A DNA stretch of 5,721 bases. Origin: Undibacterium sp. Lineage in GTDB: Bacteria > Pseudomonadota > Gammaproteobacteria > Burkholderiales > Burkholderiaceae_D. The stretch is from the NCBI GenBank assembly GCA_019752975.1, contig JAIELM010000209.1:1-5721 (forward strand). Reading direction: 5' to 3'. The position numbers were made by a program, and so were the translations under genes. Below, piece after piece: positions 1 through 5,641 of this stretch (position 1 is its first letter; each line of letters opens with the position of its first letter). The notes under the pieces are model-generated. The model saw nothing but the letters and a program-made list of their open reading frames with translations, was not told the origin of the DNA and made no database searches.

Positions 1-1
1 T

Positions 2-613
2 TTGCTGCTCGACATCGGAAAAATGGGTTTTCCAGATGATCTATTAGTTAAACCGATCATGGGAATGGTGAACGATGAATTAATCGTTTTCCGAAAACAT
101 CCAGTACGGGCGGAACAACTCTTGATGCCACTTTCTGATTTGCAGTTGACTTCGCGTATTTTACGTTCACAATCTGAACGCTTTGACGGTGAGGGGTTTC
201 CGGATCGTTTATCTGGAACGGCAATACCGTTGGGGGCGAGAATTTTGGCAGTGGCAAGTGATTTCGATAATTTACAAATTGGTGCGCTGCTGCGTCGACG
301 CGTGCCTTTAGAAGATGCTAAAAGACTGATCTTTGATAACGCTGGTAAGTTCTACGATCCTGCTGTAGTCGCCGCTTTTGGCGAAGTAATGGGCGACCCA
401 ATTACTGAAAAAAAACCGGGTGAGTTGATCGTTGTGGCTAAAAAATTACAAGTTGGAATGGTTCTATCTCGCGATTTAGTTTCTAAAGACGGCTTACTTC
501 TTTTGTCGTCAGATCACATACTTGATGATAGATTGATTCAAAAAATAGTTGATTTTGAGAGAAAAAATGGATCGGATTTAGTGATTTGGATTAATCAAGC
601 AAGGAGATTATGA
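2..613 (+). CDS. Degenerate HD-GYP domain protein, 3' part (5' end outside window)
   Basis: This is the C-terminal 203 residues of a larger protein; the frame is open at the window edge, and the first codon (TTG) is internal, not a start. Active HD-GYP proteins hydrolyse cyclic di-GMP. The family outline is clear: LLLDIGK (residues 1-7), KHP (32-34), SERFDGEGFP (58-67) and IPLGARILAVASDFDNL (75-91), matching the usual LLHDIGK, HP, HHERWDGSGYP and IPLxARIxAVADVFDAL. Several metal-ligand positions are changed: HD has become LD, the HH pair is QS, the Asp of VADVFDAL is Ser, and GYP is GFP. Only D4 and H33 look intact. The protein is therefore probably not an active phosphodiesterase but a binding or scaffolding partner (inference). 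A conserved-looking tail (about 146-190, KLQVGMVLSRDLVSKDGLLLL) follows. The missing N-terminus is often a receiver domain in such proteins; this cannot be seen here. The stop overlaps the start of the next gene. Confidence 0.5.
   Translation: MLLDIGKMGFPDDLLVKPIMGMVNDELIVFRKHPVRAEQLLMPLSDLQLTSRILRSQSERFDGEGFPDRLSGTAIPLGARILAVASDFDNLQIGALLRRRVPLEDAKRLIFDNAGKFYDPAVVAAFGEVMGDPITEKKPGELIVVAKKLQVGMVLSRDLVSKDGLLLLSSDHILDDRLIQKIVDFERKNGSDLVIWINQARRL
601..606 (+). promoter_or_regulatory. Shine-Dalgarno AAGGAG deciding the response-regulator start
   Basis: AAGGAG lies inside the end of the HD-GYP-like gene. Two adjacent ATG codons follow, at 610 and 613. The spacing is 3 nt to the first and 6 nt to the second, so the 613 start is favoured. 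Either start overlaps the preceding TGA (611-613), which suggests translational coupling. Confidence 0.7.
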
Positions 614-1146
614 TGCGACGTTTCTTATTGGTCGATGATGAAGCAGCTATCCTCAGTTCTTTGCAACGCGCCTTGCGTCAAATGGTCGATGAAGAAACGT
701 TTGAATTCGAACTCTTTACTAACCCTATAGAAGCTATTGCGCGATGTGGAGAGATACCTTTTGATGTTGTCATTTCAGACAATCGTATGCCACAAATGTT
801 TGGTGTTGATTTTTTTCGAGTGGTTAAAGAAATTCAGCCAAATGCCATGCGTTTATTGCTAACGGCCTCGACCGAATTTGAAACAATCATGGGCGCCGTC
901 AATGATGCTCAAGTCTTCAAATATCTTGTTAAGCCATGGGTGAATGCTGAGCTGGAAGAGACGATTAAATTGGCTTTAAGCGCTCGCGATGCCTTGGTAG
1001 AGGATCAACGATTGGCTGAGCTGGCACGTCGCGATTTGAATGCAAAATCTCCTATAGAAAAAGAGATCATCGCCCTGGAAGAAGCTGAGCCAGGCATTAC
1101 CAAAGTTGATTGGGGACCGGACGGTTCGGTCATTTTGGGCAAATGA
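613..1146 (+). CDS. Response regulator, receiver domain with short C-terminal tail
   Basis: This is a CheY-like receiver protein of 177 residues that should accept phosphate from a histidine kinase. All receiver landmarks are present: the acidic pair D8-D9 in FLLVDDE, the phospho-acceptor D56 in VVISDNRMP, T84 in LLLTAS, and K107 in YLVKPW. The domain ends near residue 124. The remaining 50 or so residues are charged and helical in appearance and end in EPGITKVDWGPDGSVILGK. No helix-turn-helix, GGDEF, EAL or HD domain follows, so this is not an obvious transcription factor; it probably signals by protein contact (inference). The start at 613 was chosen over 610 because the Shine-Dalgarno AAGGAG is better spaced. 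The gene overlaps the stop of the HD-GYP-like gene by one base and is followed 23 bp later by the kinase, its likely phosphodonor. Confidence 0.93.
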   Translation: MRRFLLVDDEAAILSSLQRALRQMVDEETFEFELFTNPIEAIARCGEIPFDVVISDNRMPQMFGVDFFRVVKEIQPNAMRLLLTASTEFETIMGAVNDAQVFKYLVKPWVNAELEETIKLALSARDALVEDQRLAELARRDLNAKSPIEKEIIALEEAEPGITKVDWGPDGSVILGK

Positions 1147-1169
1147 ATTCGGAATAGGAATTGAGTATT

Positions 1170-2507
1170 ATGTTAATCAAACCTAATGAATTTGAGTTTT
1201 TTGATTTTGATGTTAGTCAAGAGCCTGTCCTGTCAGCTTCGCATGATGGAATACAGGTCGGTCAGGATTCGCTAACACGTCTACTGTATTTGATCGATAA
1301 CACACCTGTTATTATTTATAGCAGTGTACCTACTGGTGACTTTAAAATGACCTTTGTGAGTAATAACGCGCAAAGGGTGCTGGGTTATCCAGCTGAAGAT
1401 ATGGTAAAGGATCCTAATTTTTGGTTTGATCATATTCACCCAGAAGATGCGCCTGCAATTTTTTCTAGCTTGGCATTAATTTTTACTGAAGGTCAGCGAA
1501 CTTATGAATATCGCTTTCGCAAAAGTGATGGAATTTATTTATGGATGCATGATACTTTGCGACTGATTAAAGATGAACGAGGCAATCCCTTGGAGATTGT
1601 TGGGTCATTGACCGATATTACTTCGCGCAAGCAGATGGAAGAGGCATTGTACAAGACGGGTGAACAGCAAAAAATATTGATTCGCAGTTTGCAGGAAGCC
1701 AAAGATCAATTATTGCAATCTGAAAAAATGGCTTCTATTGGTCAATTGGCTGCCGGAATTGCGCACGAAATTAATAACCCTGTGGGTTTTGTTAATTCAA
1801 ACATGGGAACATTGAAAAATTATATTGCGACTATGTTGAGTGTCATTGAGGCGTACGATAAAACCCTCAAAATTGCCCACGTTAGCGAGGATATTCAGGC
1901 CTATATTAACAAAGTTATTGCAAAAGCAGACTTGGTTTTTATTGCTGAAGACGTACAGTCTTTGTTAAGCGAATCAATGGATGGATTGAAGCGTGTGCGG
2001 GATATTGTTCAATCGTTGAAAGATTTTTCTCATGTCGGAGAAAACGAATGGCAAATTGCCGACCTCCATTTGGGTTTAGATAGCACGCTCAATATCGTTA
2101 ATAATGAATTAAAATATAAGGCTGTAGTGGTCAAAGAATACGGCGTGATTCCTCAGGTCGAATGTCTGGCATCTCAGTTGAATCAAGTGTTTATGAATAT
2201 GCTGATCAATGCCAGTCATGCGATTGTCGACAAAGGTGTTATTACCATACGAACGGGATGTGATGACGAGTCGGTTTGGATTTCTATTTCGGATACTGGT
2301 AGTGGTATTGATCCACAACACTTGAATCGTATTTTTGATCCGTTTTTTACCACCAAACCAGTTGGTAGTGGCACTGGTTTGGGGCTTTCACTTTCTTACG
2401 GCATTATTAATAAACATAAGGGGCGGATAGAAGTCAGTAGCCAACTTGGTGAAGGTACCTGTTTTACGGTATTTTTACCCTTATACAAGAAAATATTAGA
2501 AACTTAA
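1170..2507 (+). CDS. Soluble PAS-domain sensor histidine kinase
   Basis: This is a 445-residue two-component sensor kinase, probably the phosphodonor of the neighbouring response regulator (inferred from linkage). In order, it has a short N-terminal region, a PAS_3-like sensor domain (about 31-155, with HPED at 90-93 and VGSLTDITSRK at its end), a probable coiled-coil linker (about 155-185), a dimerisation/phospho-acceptor region with H199 in GIAHEINNP, and an ATPase domain. The ATPase shows the N-box around N343 and N347 (NMLINASHAI), the G1 box DTGSGI from D375, the F-box FDPFF (389-393), and the G2 box GTGLGLS (401-407), so it looks fully active. The distance from H199 to the N-box is about 144 residues, longer than in compact kinases. 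No membrane segment is seen, so the signal is presumably cytoplasmic; the ligand is unknown. ATG 1170 was preferred to an in-frame TTG at 1161, because AGGA at 1156-1159 is 10 nt from the ATG but abuts the TTG. Confidence 0.95.
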   Translation: MLIKPNEFEFFDFDVSQEPVLSASHDGIQVGQDSLTRLLYLIDNTPVIIYSSVPTGDFKMTFVSNNAQRVLGYPAEDMVKDPNFWFDHIHPEDAPAIFSSLALIFTEGQRTYEYRFRKSDGIYLWMHDTLRLIKDERGNPLEIVGSLTDITSRKQMEEALYKTGEQQKILIRSLQEAKDQLLQSEKMASIGQLAAGIAHEINNPVGFVNSNMGTLKNYIATMLSVIEAYDKTLKIAHVSEDIQAYINKVIAKADLVFIAEDVQSLLSESMDGLKRVRDIVQSLKDFSHVGENEWQIADLHLGLDSTLNIVNNELKYKAVVVKEYGVIPQVECLASQLNQVFMNMLINASHAIVDKGVITIRTGCDDESVWISISDTGSGIDPQHLNRIFDPFFTTKPVGSGTGLGLSLSYGIINKHKGRIEVSSQLGEGTCFTVFLPLYKKILET

Positions 2508-2584
2508 ATCGGTGTACTCGATAGGGCTGTTGTATCAAAAAATTTTTGGTCGAGAACTGACGTAAAACAATCTGAACACCGATT
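2507..2584. repeat. 9-bp perfect inverted repeat enclosing 60 bp
   Basis: AATCGGTGT (2507-2515) is matched by its exact reverse complement ACACCGATT (2576-2584). A nested 5-bp pair, CTCGA (2517-2521) and TCGAG (2550-2554), lies inside. The left arm begins at the last base of the kinase stop codon. T-rich DNA follows (ATTTTTCTT, about 2592-2600), but the enclosed loop is too long for a classical intrinsic terminator. It could be a small palindromic or MITE-like repeat, a weak terminator or chance; no target duplication is evident. Confidence 0.4.
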
Positions 2585-2948
2585 AAATATAGATTTTTCT
2601 TAGGCGCATTTTCGGTCATTTTTCGTGCTCTTTGTTGCAGTTAGCTCGCTATTTACGCCTCAATCTCACAAAATTTGTCTCGAAAGCATCCGTTATCATC
2701 TCAAATCCTAAAGGGAATTCTAGCTTAAACGTAGACTAAAAAGCGGCTCTAAAGGAGCACTTAACAATGTAATCCGCTCTAGATAAGCTAACGACAAGGG
2801 TGATTTCCTCAGTTATTGGTGGATAAGTAGGGTGTCCCGCTCTAGTGCTCTCGACGTAGTTCACGTTATCCACGACAAAATCCTTTAGAATAGAGGGCTG
2901 TGAACATGTAGCAGTCCCTATCTAAGTTGGATGAGTAATTAATTAATC
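2508..2948. other. 441-bp intergenic region, ribBX leader; no gene found
   Basis: I find no supportable gene here. The region separates the signalling cluster from the riboflavin operon and should contain the ribBX promoter, but I cannot place one with good boxes; TAGAAT (2886-2891) is the best -10 and lacks a well-spaced -35. It holds the inverted repeat at its left end, a direct repeat CCGCTCTAG (2774-2782 and 2837-2845), a ribosome-site-like AAAGGAG followed by ATG TAA (2751-2772), and an imperfect hairpin (2891-2924). A canonical FMN riboswitch, common ahead of ribB in Proteobacteria, is not recognisable; only weak fragments resembling it occur (2797-2808, 2925-2935). Confidence 0.7.
2891..2924 (+). 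other. Imperfect hairpin in the ribBX leader
   Basis: TAGA-GGG-CTG (2891-2900) can pair with CAG-T-CCC-TA-TCTA (2912-2924), with small bulges on the right arm and an 11-nt loop. It ends about 24 nt before the ribBX start. Its position suits a translation- or transcription-control element, but pairing was judged by eye and no covariation is available. Confidence 0.35.
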
Positions 2949-4070
2949 ATGAAACTATCAAACACGCAGGAAATTATTGCCGAATTACGTGCTGGGCGTA
3001 TGGTGATTTTGGTCGATGAAGAAGATCGAGAAAACGAAGGTGACTTAGTACTCGCCGCCGAATTTGTGACAGCAGAAGCGATTAATTTTATGGCCAAATT
3101 TGGTCGAGGATTAATTTGCTTAACCTTGACCCAAGAGCGCTGCGAGCAATTAAATTTACCTATGATGGCAAGTAAAAACGGCACTGCCTATGGTACCAAT
3201 TTTACAGTCTCGATAGAAGCGGCTGAAGGGGTAACTACGGGCATTTCTGCGGCCGATAGAGCGAGAACCGTGCAGGTGGCGGTTGACCCTAAGATGACTG
3301 CTGACGATATCGTGCAGCCGGGTCATATCTTTCCACTGAAAGCGCAAAAAGGTGGTGTGTTGATGCGTGCGGGGCATACTGAGGCGGGTTGCGATTTTGC
3401 CCAGTTGGCAGGTCTCAATCCTTCGGCTGTCATATGCGAGGTGATGAAGGACGATGGCACGATGGCGCGGCTTCCGGACTTGCTAGAGTTCGCTACCTTG
3501 CATGGCTTAAAGATAGGGACCATTGCTGATTTGATTCGCTACCGTAGTCAAACTGAAAGCATGGTACAGCGCTTAGCCGAACGTACTATGCAAACTGCTC
3601 ATGGTGAATTTACCGCGATTTTGTATAAGGACTTACCTAGTAATTCTGCCCATCTCGCATTGGTACATGGAAAGGTGCGACACGACGCAGAAGCCTTAGT
3701 ACGAGTTCATCAGCCGGTATCGATTTTAGATTTGTTGGAGAGTGAGGTTTCTACGCATTCTTGGAGCATCGCGAGCGCTTTACAGGCAATTAAGGCGTCC
3801 AGTAATGGCGTCATGGTTTTGCTTAATTGTGAAGAAAGTGCTGAGCAATTATTTAGCCAGTTTAGTGCACTCACGACACCAGAAAAACGCCCACAAGCAC
3901 GTGCAGCTCGTATGGACTTGCGTACTTATGGTATCGGTGCACAGATCTTAAAAGACGTCGGTGTAGGGCGTATGCGTTTATTAGCTAGCCCAAGAAAAAT
4001 GCCGTCAATGACAGGTTTTAATTTGGAAATTTTGGGTTATGTCGAGACACCAAGCGCCAGTATTGAGTAA
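2949..4070 (+). CDS. ribB: 3,4-dihydroxy-2-butanone 4-phosphate synthase with degenerate RibA-like domain (RibBX type)
   Basis: The RibB domain converts ribulose 5-phosphate to 3,4-dihydroxy-2-butanone 4-phosphate and formate in riboflavin synthesis. It fills residues 1 to about 203 and carries the acidic metal-binding loop [10 protein letters not shown] (23-32), GHIFPL (125-130), RAGHTEA (140-146) and VICE (161-164), all intact. Residues from about 205 to 365 resemble GTP cyclohydrolase II in layout (VRVH at 251-254, [12 protein letters not shown] at 323-334). The three zinc cysteines and the QEGRGIG motif are missing; the only cysteine there is C294. This matches the known RibBX variant of Proteobacteria, in which the second domain is not a working cyclohydrolase. 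Automatic annotation may wrongly call it bifunctional ribBA. An in-frame TAA at 2940 makes ATG 2949 the first usable start. The ribosome site is poor (GGATGAG, 13 nt upstream). It is the first gene of the ribBX-ribH-nusB operon; ribH follows after 45 bp. Confidence 0.95.
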   Translation: MKLSNTQEIIAELRAGRMVILVDEEDRENEGDLVLAAEFVTAEAINFMAKFGRGLICLTLTQERCEQLNLPMMASKNGTAYGTNFTVSIEAAEGVTTGISAADRARTVQVAVDPKMTADDIVQPGHIFPLKAQKGGVLMRAGHTEAGCDFAQLAGLNPSAVICEVMKDDGTMARLPDLLEFATLHGLKIGTIADLIRYRSQTESMVQRLAERTMQTAHGEFTAILYKDLPSNSAHLALVHGKVRHDAEALVRVHQPVSILDLLESEVSTHSWSIASALQAIKASSNGVMVLLNCEESAEQLFSQFSALTTPEKRPQARAARMDLRTYGIGAQILKDVGVGRMRLLASPRKMPSMTGFNLEILGYVETPSASIE

Positions 4071-4090
4071 ATAATTTATAGCATTATTAA

Positions 4091-4104
4091 TGCGCTTACG
4101 CGCA
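4091..4104 (+). other. Small perfect hairpin next to the ribH ribosome-binding site
   Basis: TGCGC (4091-4095) and GCGCA (4100-4104) form a 5-bp GC-rich stem with the loop TTAC. The ribH Shine-Dalgarno AAGGAA (4105-4110) starts at the base of the stem, 5 nt before the ATG at 4116. No T-run follows, so it is not a terminator. It may tune ribH translation or mRNA stability (inference). Confidence 0.45.
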
Positions 4105-4115
4105 AAGGAAAAATC

Positions 4116-4616
4116 ATGACAGTAGGACATTACGAATCCAACTTAGATGGCGCAGGTGTGCGGGTAGGTATTGTGCAAGCTCGTTTTAATGAGCAAGTCG
4201 GTAATGGCTTGTTGGAGGCATGTTTAGCAGAATTAAATAAGCTAGGCGTGCTCAATGAAGATATTTTGCATGTCACCGTACCAGGTGCTTTGGAAGTGCC
4301 TTTAACCTTGCAAAAAATGGCAGCTACCCATCAATTCGATGCCCTGATTGCTTTAGGCGCAGTGATTCGTGGAGAGACTTATCATTTTGAATTGGTCGCC
4401 AACGAATCGGGTGCTGGGATTACACGGGTTGGATTGGATGCCGGTATTCCTATCGTTAATGCGATTTTAACCACCGAAGATGATGAACAAGCTCATGTAC
4501 GTATGCATGAAAAGGGCGTTGATGCGGCACGTGTGGCTGTCGAAATGGCAAACCTGACCTTGGCTCTTGAAGATTTAGCTGACGCGACCGATGAGATACA
4601 TTTCGAAGCCGAGTAG
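4116..4616 (+). CDS. ribH: 6,7-dimethyl-8-ribityllumazine synthase
   Basis: RibH condenses 5-amino-6-ribitylaminouracil with the dihydroxybutanone phosphate made by RibB, giving lumazine, the direct precursor of riboflavin; it acts in the cytoplasm, normally as a large oligomer. The 166-residue protein shows the family features in order: VGIVQARFN (17-25) with the substrate-stacking aromatic F24, VPGALEVP (55-62), [10 protein letters not shown] (79-88), the likely catalytic H90 in [22 protein letters not shown] (115-126) and R129 in the phosphate-binding position. The length is normal; the last 15 or so residues form an acidic tail ([16 protein letters not shown]) that is not part of the conserved core. 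The start is supported by AAAGGA (4104-4109), 6 nt upstream. The gene ends in two consecutive TAG stops (4614-4619). It is co-oriented with ribBX (45-bp gap) and nusB (61-bp gap), as in many Proteobacteria. Confidence 0.97.
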   Translation: MTVGHYESNLDGAGVRVGIVQARFNEQVGNGLLEACLAELNKLGVLNEDILHVTVPGALEVPLTLQKMAATHQFDALIALGAVIRGETYHFELVANESGAGITRVGLDAGIPIVNAILTTEDDEQAHVRMHEKGVDAARVAVEMANLTLALEDLADATDEIHFEAE

Positions 4617-4672
4617 TAGATACAGTAGATGGACAAGGAAGTGGCTGAGTAAGTAAATGAGTAGATAAGGAA
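4615..4672 (+). repeat. Short repeats AGTAGAT / AAGGAA in the ribH-nusB gap
   Basis: AGTAGAT occurs at 4615-4621, 4624-4630 and 4660-4666. The second and third copies are each followed by AAGGAA (4635-4640 and 4667-4672), so a unit carrying a ribosome-binding site seems to have been duplicated. Only the right-hand AAGGAA is correctly spaced for nusB. This is probably local slippage or duplication. Confidence 0.45.
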
Positions 4673-4677
4673 ATGAA

Positions 4678-5142
4678 ATGAACCTAAAGAATGAACACGC
4701 CAATCCCAGTAAAAATCGCTCGCCGCGTCATCGCGCTCGCGAATTTGCACTGCAGGGAATCTATCAATGGCTATTAAATAATGAAGATTCAGGCGTGATT
4801 GATGCCCATATTCGTCAAGCTCATGGTTTCGAAAAAGCGGATAGAGAGCATTTTGACGCGCTCTTACATGGTGCTATTAATCAATCAATACAATTGCGCG
4901 AAGACTTCGCCCCTTTTATTGATCGTAGTGTTGCGGATCTATCGCCGATTGAACACGCCGCACTATTGATAGGTAGCTATGAATTAAAGCATCATGCGGA
5001 AATTCCCTATCGCGTCGTCATTAATGAGGCGGTCGAATTGACCAAGTCCTTTGGCGGACAAGATGGACATAAGTATGTTAATGGCGTACTCGATAAATTG
5101 GCCGCACGACTACGTGCGACAGAAATAGGCGCAGCAAAATAA
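4678..5142 (+). CDS. nusB: Transcription antitermination factor NusB
   Basis: NusB binds boxA RNA together with NusE (ribosomal protein S10) in the antitermination complex that supports rRNA transcription. The 154-residue product has the arginine-rich N-terminal segment [16 protein letters not shown] (16-31), which in the family helps bind boxA RNA, then [17 protein letters not shown] (87-103) and the signature [19 protein letters not shown] (109-127) followed by [14 protein letters not shown] (129-142). Length is normal, with a slightly extended polar N-terminus (about 15 residues) before the conserved start. ATG 4678 is supported by AAGGA (4667-4671), 6 nt upstream; the ATG at 4673 stops at once. 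Linkage of nusB to ribH is a widespread arrangement. It is the last gene of the operon, and its TAA stop touches the A-tract of the terminator. Confidence 0.97.
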   Translation: MNLKNEHANPSKNRSPRHRAREFALQGIYQWLLNNEDSGVIDAHIRQAHGFEKADREHFDALLHGAINQSIQLREDFAPFIDRSVADLSPIEHAALLIGSYELKHHAEIPYRVVINEAVELTKSFGGQDGHKYVNGVLDKLAARLRATEIGAAK

Positions 5143-5177
5143 AAAAATCCCTCGTCGAACGACGAGGGATTTTTTTT
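5141..5177. terminator. Strong bidirectional intrinsic terminator
   Basis: The 10-bp arms TCCCTCGTCG (5148-5157) and CGACGAGGGA (5160-5169) form a near-perfect stem, in practice closing with a GAAC tetraloop. It is flanked by seven A (5141-5147) on the left and eight T (5170-5177) on the right, so a U-tract follows the stem in both directions. It should end the ribBX-ribH-nusB transcript on the plus strand and the convergent DUF3224 transcript on the minus strand. It begins inside the nusB stop codon, and its T-tract reaches the last base of the stop codon of the minus-strand gene. Confidence 0.95.
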
Positions 5178-5563
5178 CATTCAAAGCTATATTCTAATAA
5201 GACTTGCGACGGGTTCTTGCTGGTATTACTCCAAGTGGTGCGACCGTGACCCTTTATTCCCTCAAAGTCTCCTGTCCCTGAACCTGAAATGACATTGAGT
5301 GTGCTGACAGATAGGCCAGATTTTACTGAGCCTATATGCTGCAAAATAAAACCGCCGCAGCGCTCACCGATTCGTCCGGACAGATATTCAAGTCCGACAA
5401 AATTTGACGCTCCGGATGCCCCCGCGAACGCGAGACATTCAAAACGTGATCGGGCTTCGATATCGCCCTGGTATTGATGGGTTAATTTTGAACGACGCAG
5501 ACCTGTCGTTGTATCTAAATTCTCATCTATCCCATATAAGATGACGGTTCCACAAGCTAACAT
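5177..5563 (-). CDS. DUF3224 family protein, function unknown
   Basis: The 128-residue product matches the DUF3224 pattern as I know it: a polar segment leading to the turn YQGDIEARS (31-39), then GLEYLSGRIGERCGGFILQHIG (57-78) and LNVISGSGTGDFEGIKGHG (89-107), ending in LLEYSF (122-127). The family is small, all-beta and of unknown biochemical role, so no function is assigned. No signal peptide or membrane segment is evident; it is probably cytoplasmic. The ATG at 5563 (reading leftwards) was preferred to an in-frame TTG at 5575, because GGGAG lies 5 nt before the ATG and the family normally starts close to this point. The gene is convergent with nusB and shares its terminator. It has its own promoter-like sequence about 80 nt upstream, so it is probably a single-gene unit. 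Length is about normal, with no sign of decay. Confidence 0.85.
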   Translation of the reverse strand: MLACGTVILYGIDENLDTTTGLRRSKLTHQYQGDIEARSRFECLAFAGASGASNFVGLEYLSGRIGERCGGFILQHIGSVKSGLSVSTLNVISGSGTGDFEGIKGHGRTTWSNTSKNPSQVLLEYSFE

Positions 5564-5600
5564 AAACTCTCCCAAGGTTTTTGATGGTGTCTCATCATCT

Positions 5601-5625
5601 CAGCGAAAGTATTTGCTCTTCGCTG
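5601..5625 (-). other. Hairpin in the leader of the DUF3224 gene
   Basis: CAGCGAA (5601-5607) and TTCGCTG (5619-5625) form a perfect 7-bp stem around an 11-nt loop. It lies between the predicted transcription start (about 5643) and the start codon (5563), inside an approximately 80-nt 5' leader. No T-run follows in the direction of transcription, so it is not a terminator. A role in mRNA stability or translation is possible. Confidence 0.4.
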
Positions 5626-5641
5626 TAGTGCCGCACCTTTA

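Noticed and set aside
1161..1169. TTG at 1161 as start of the histidine kinase
   Set aside because: It has no room for a ribosome site (AGGA abuts it), while ATG at 1170 is well spaced.
1260..1640. PAS domain as a flavin-binding LOV photosensor linked to the riboflavin genes
   Set aside because: The LOV signature GxNCRFLQ is absent; it looks like a generic PAS_3 domain, and a 441-bp gap separates the kinase from ribBX.
2507..2600. Intrinsic terminator for the signalling cluster
   Set aside because: The 9-bp arms enclose 60 nt and the following T-stretch starts about 7 nt after the stem, so it does not fit a standard terminator.
2464..2619. Minus-strand 51-codon ORF (starting MTENAPKKNLYL) over the kinase end and the intergenic inverted repeat
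   Set aside because: It lacks a convincing ribosome site, overlaps the 3' end of a clear kinase gene and has no recognisable family; it may only be the reading frame of a repeat.
2774..2845. CRISPR-like array from the CCGCTCTAG direct repeat
   Set aside because: There are only two 9-bp copies; this is far too short and too few for a CRISPR array.
2860..2891. Promoter TTCACG / TAGAAT ahead of ribBX
   Set aside because: The spacing is 20 bp and the -35 is poor; no other pairing gives a convincing site, so it is not listed as a feature.
3742..3951. 69-codon plus-strand ORF inside ribBX, and similar minus-strand ORFs across ribBX, ribH and the kinase
   Set aside because: They lie in other frames of strongly conserved genes and show no family features or ribosome sites.
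5289..5477. 62-codon plus-strand ORF opposite the DUF3224 gene
   Set aside because: The minus-strand frame carries clear DUF3224 motifs, so the plus-strand frame is a shadow.
5564..5575. TTG at 5575 (minus) as start of the DUF3224 gene
   Set aside because: The ATG at 5563 has GGGAG five bases upstream and suits the family's usual N-terminus better.
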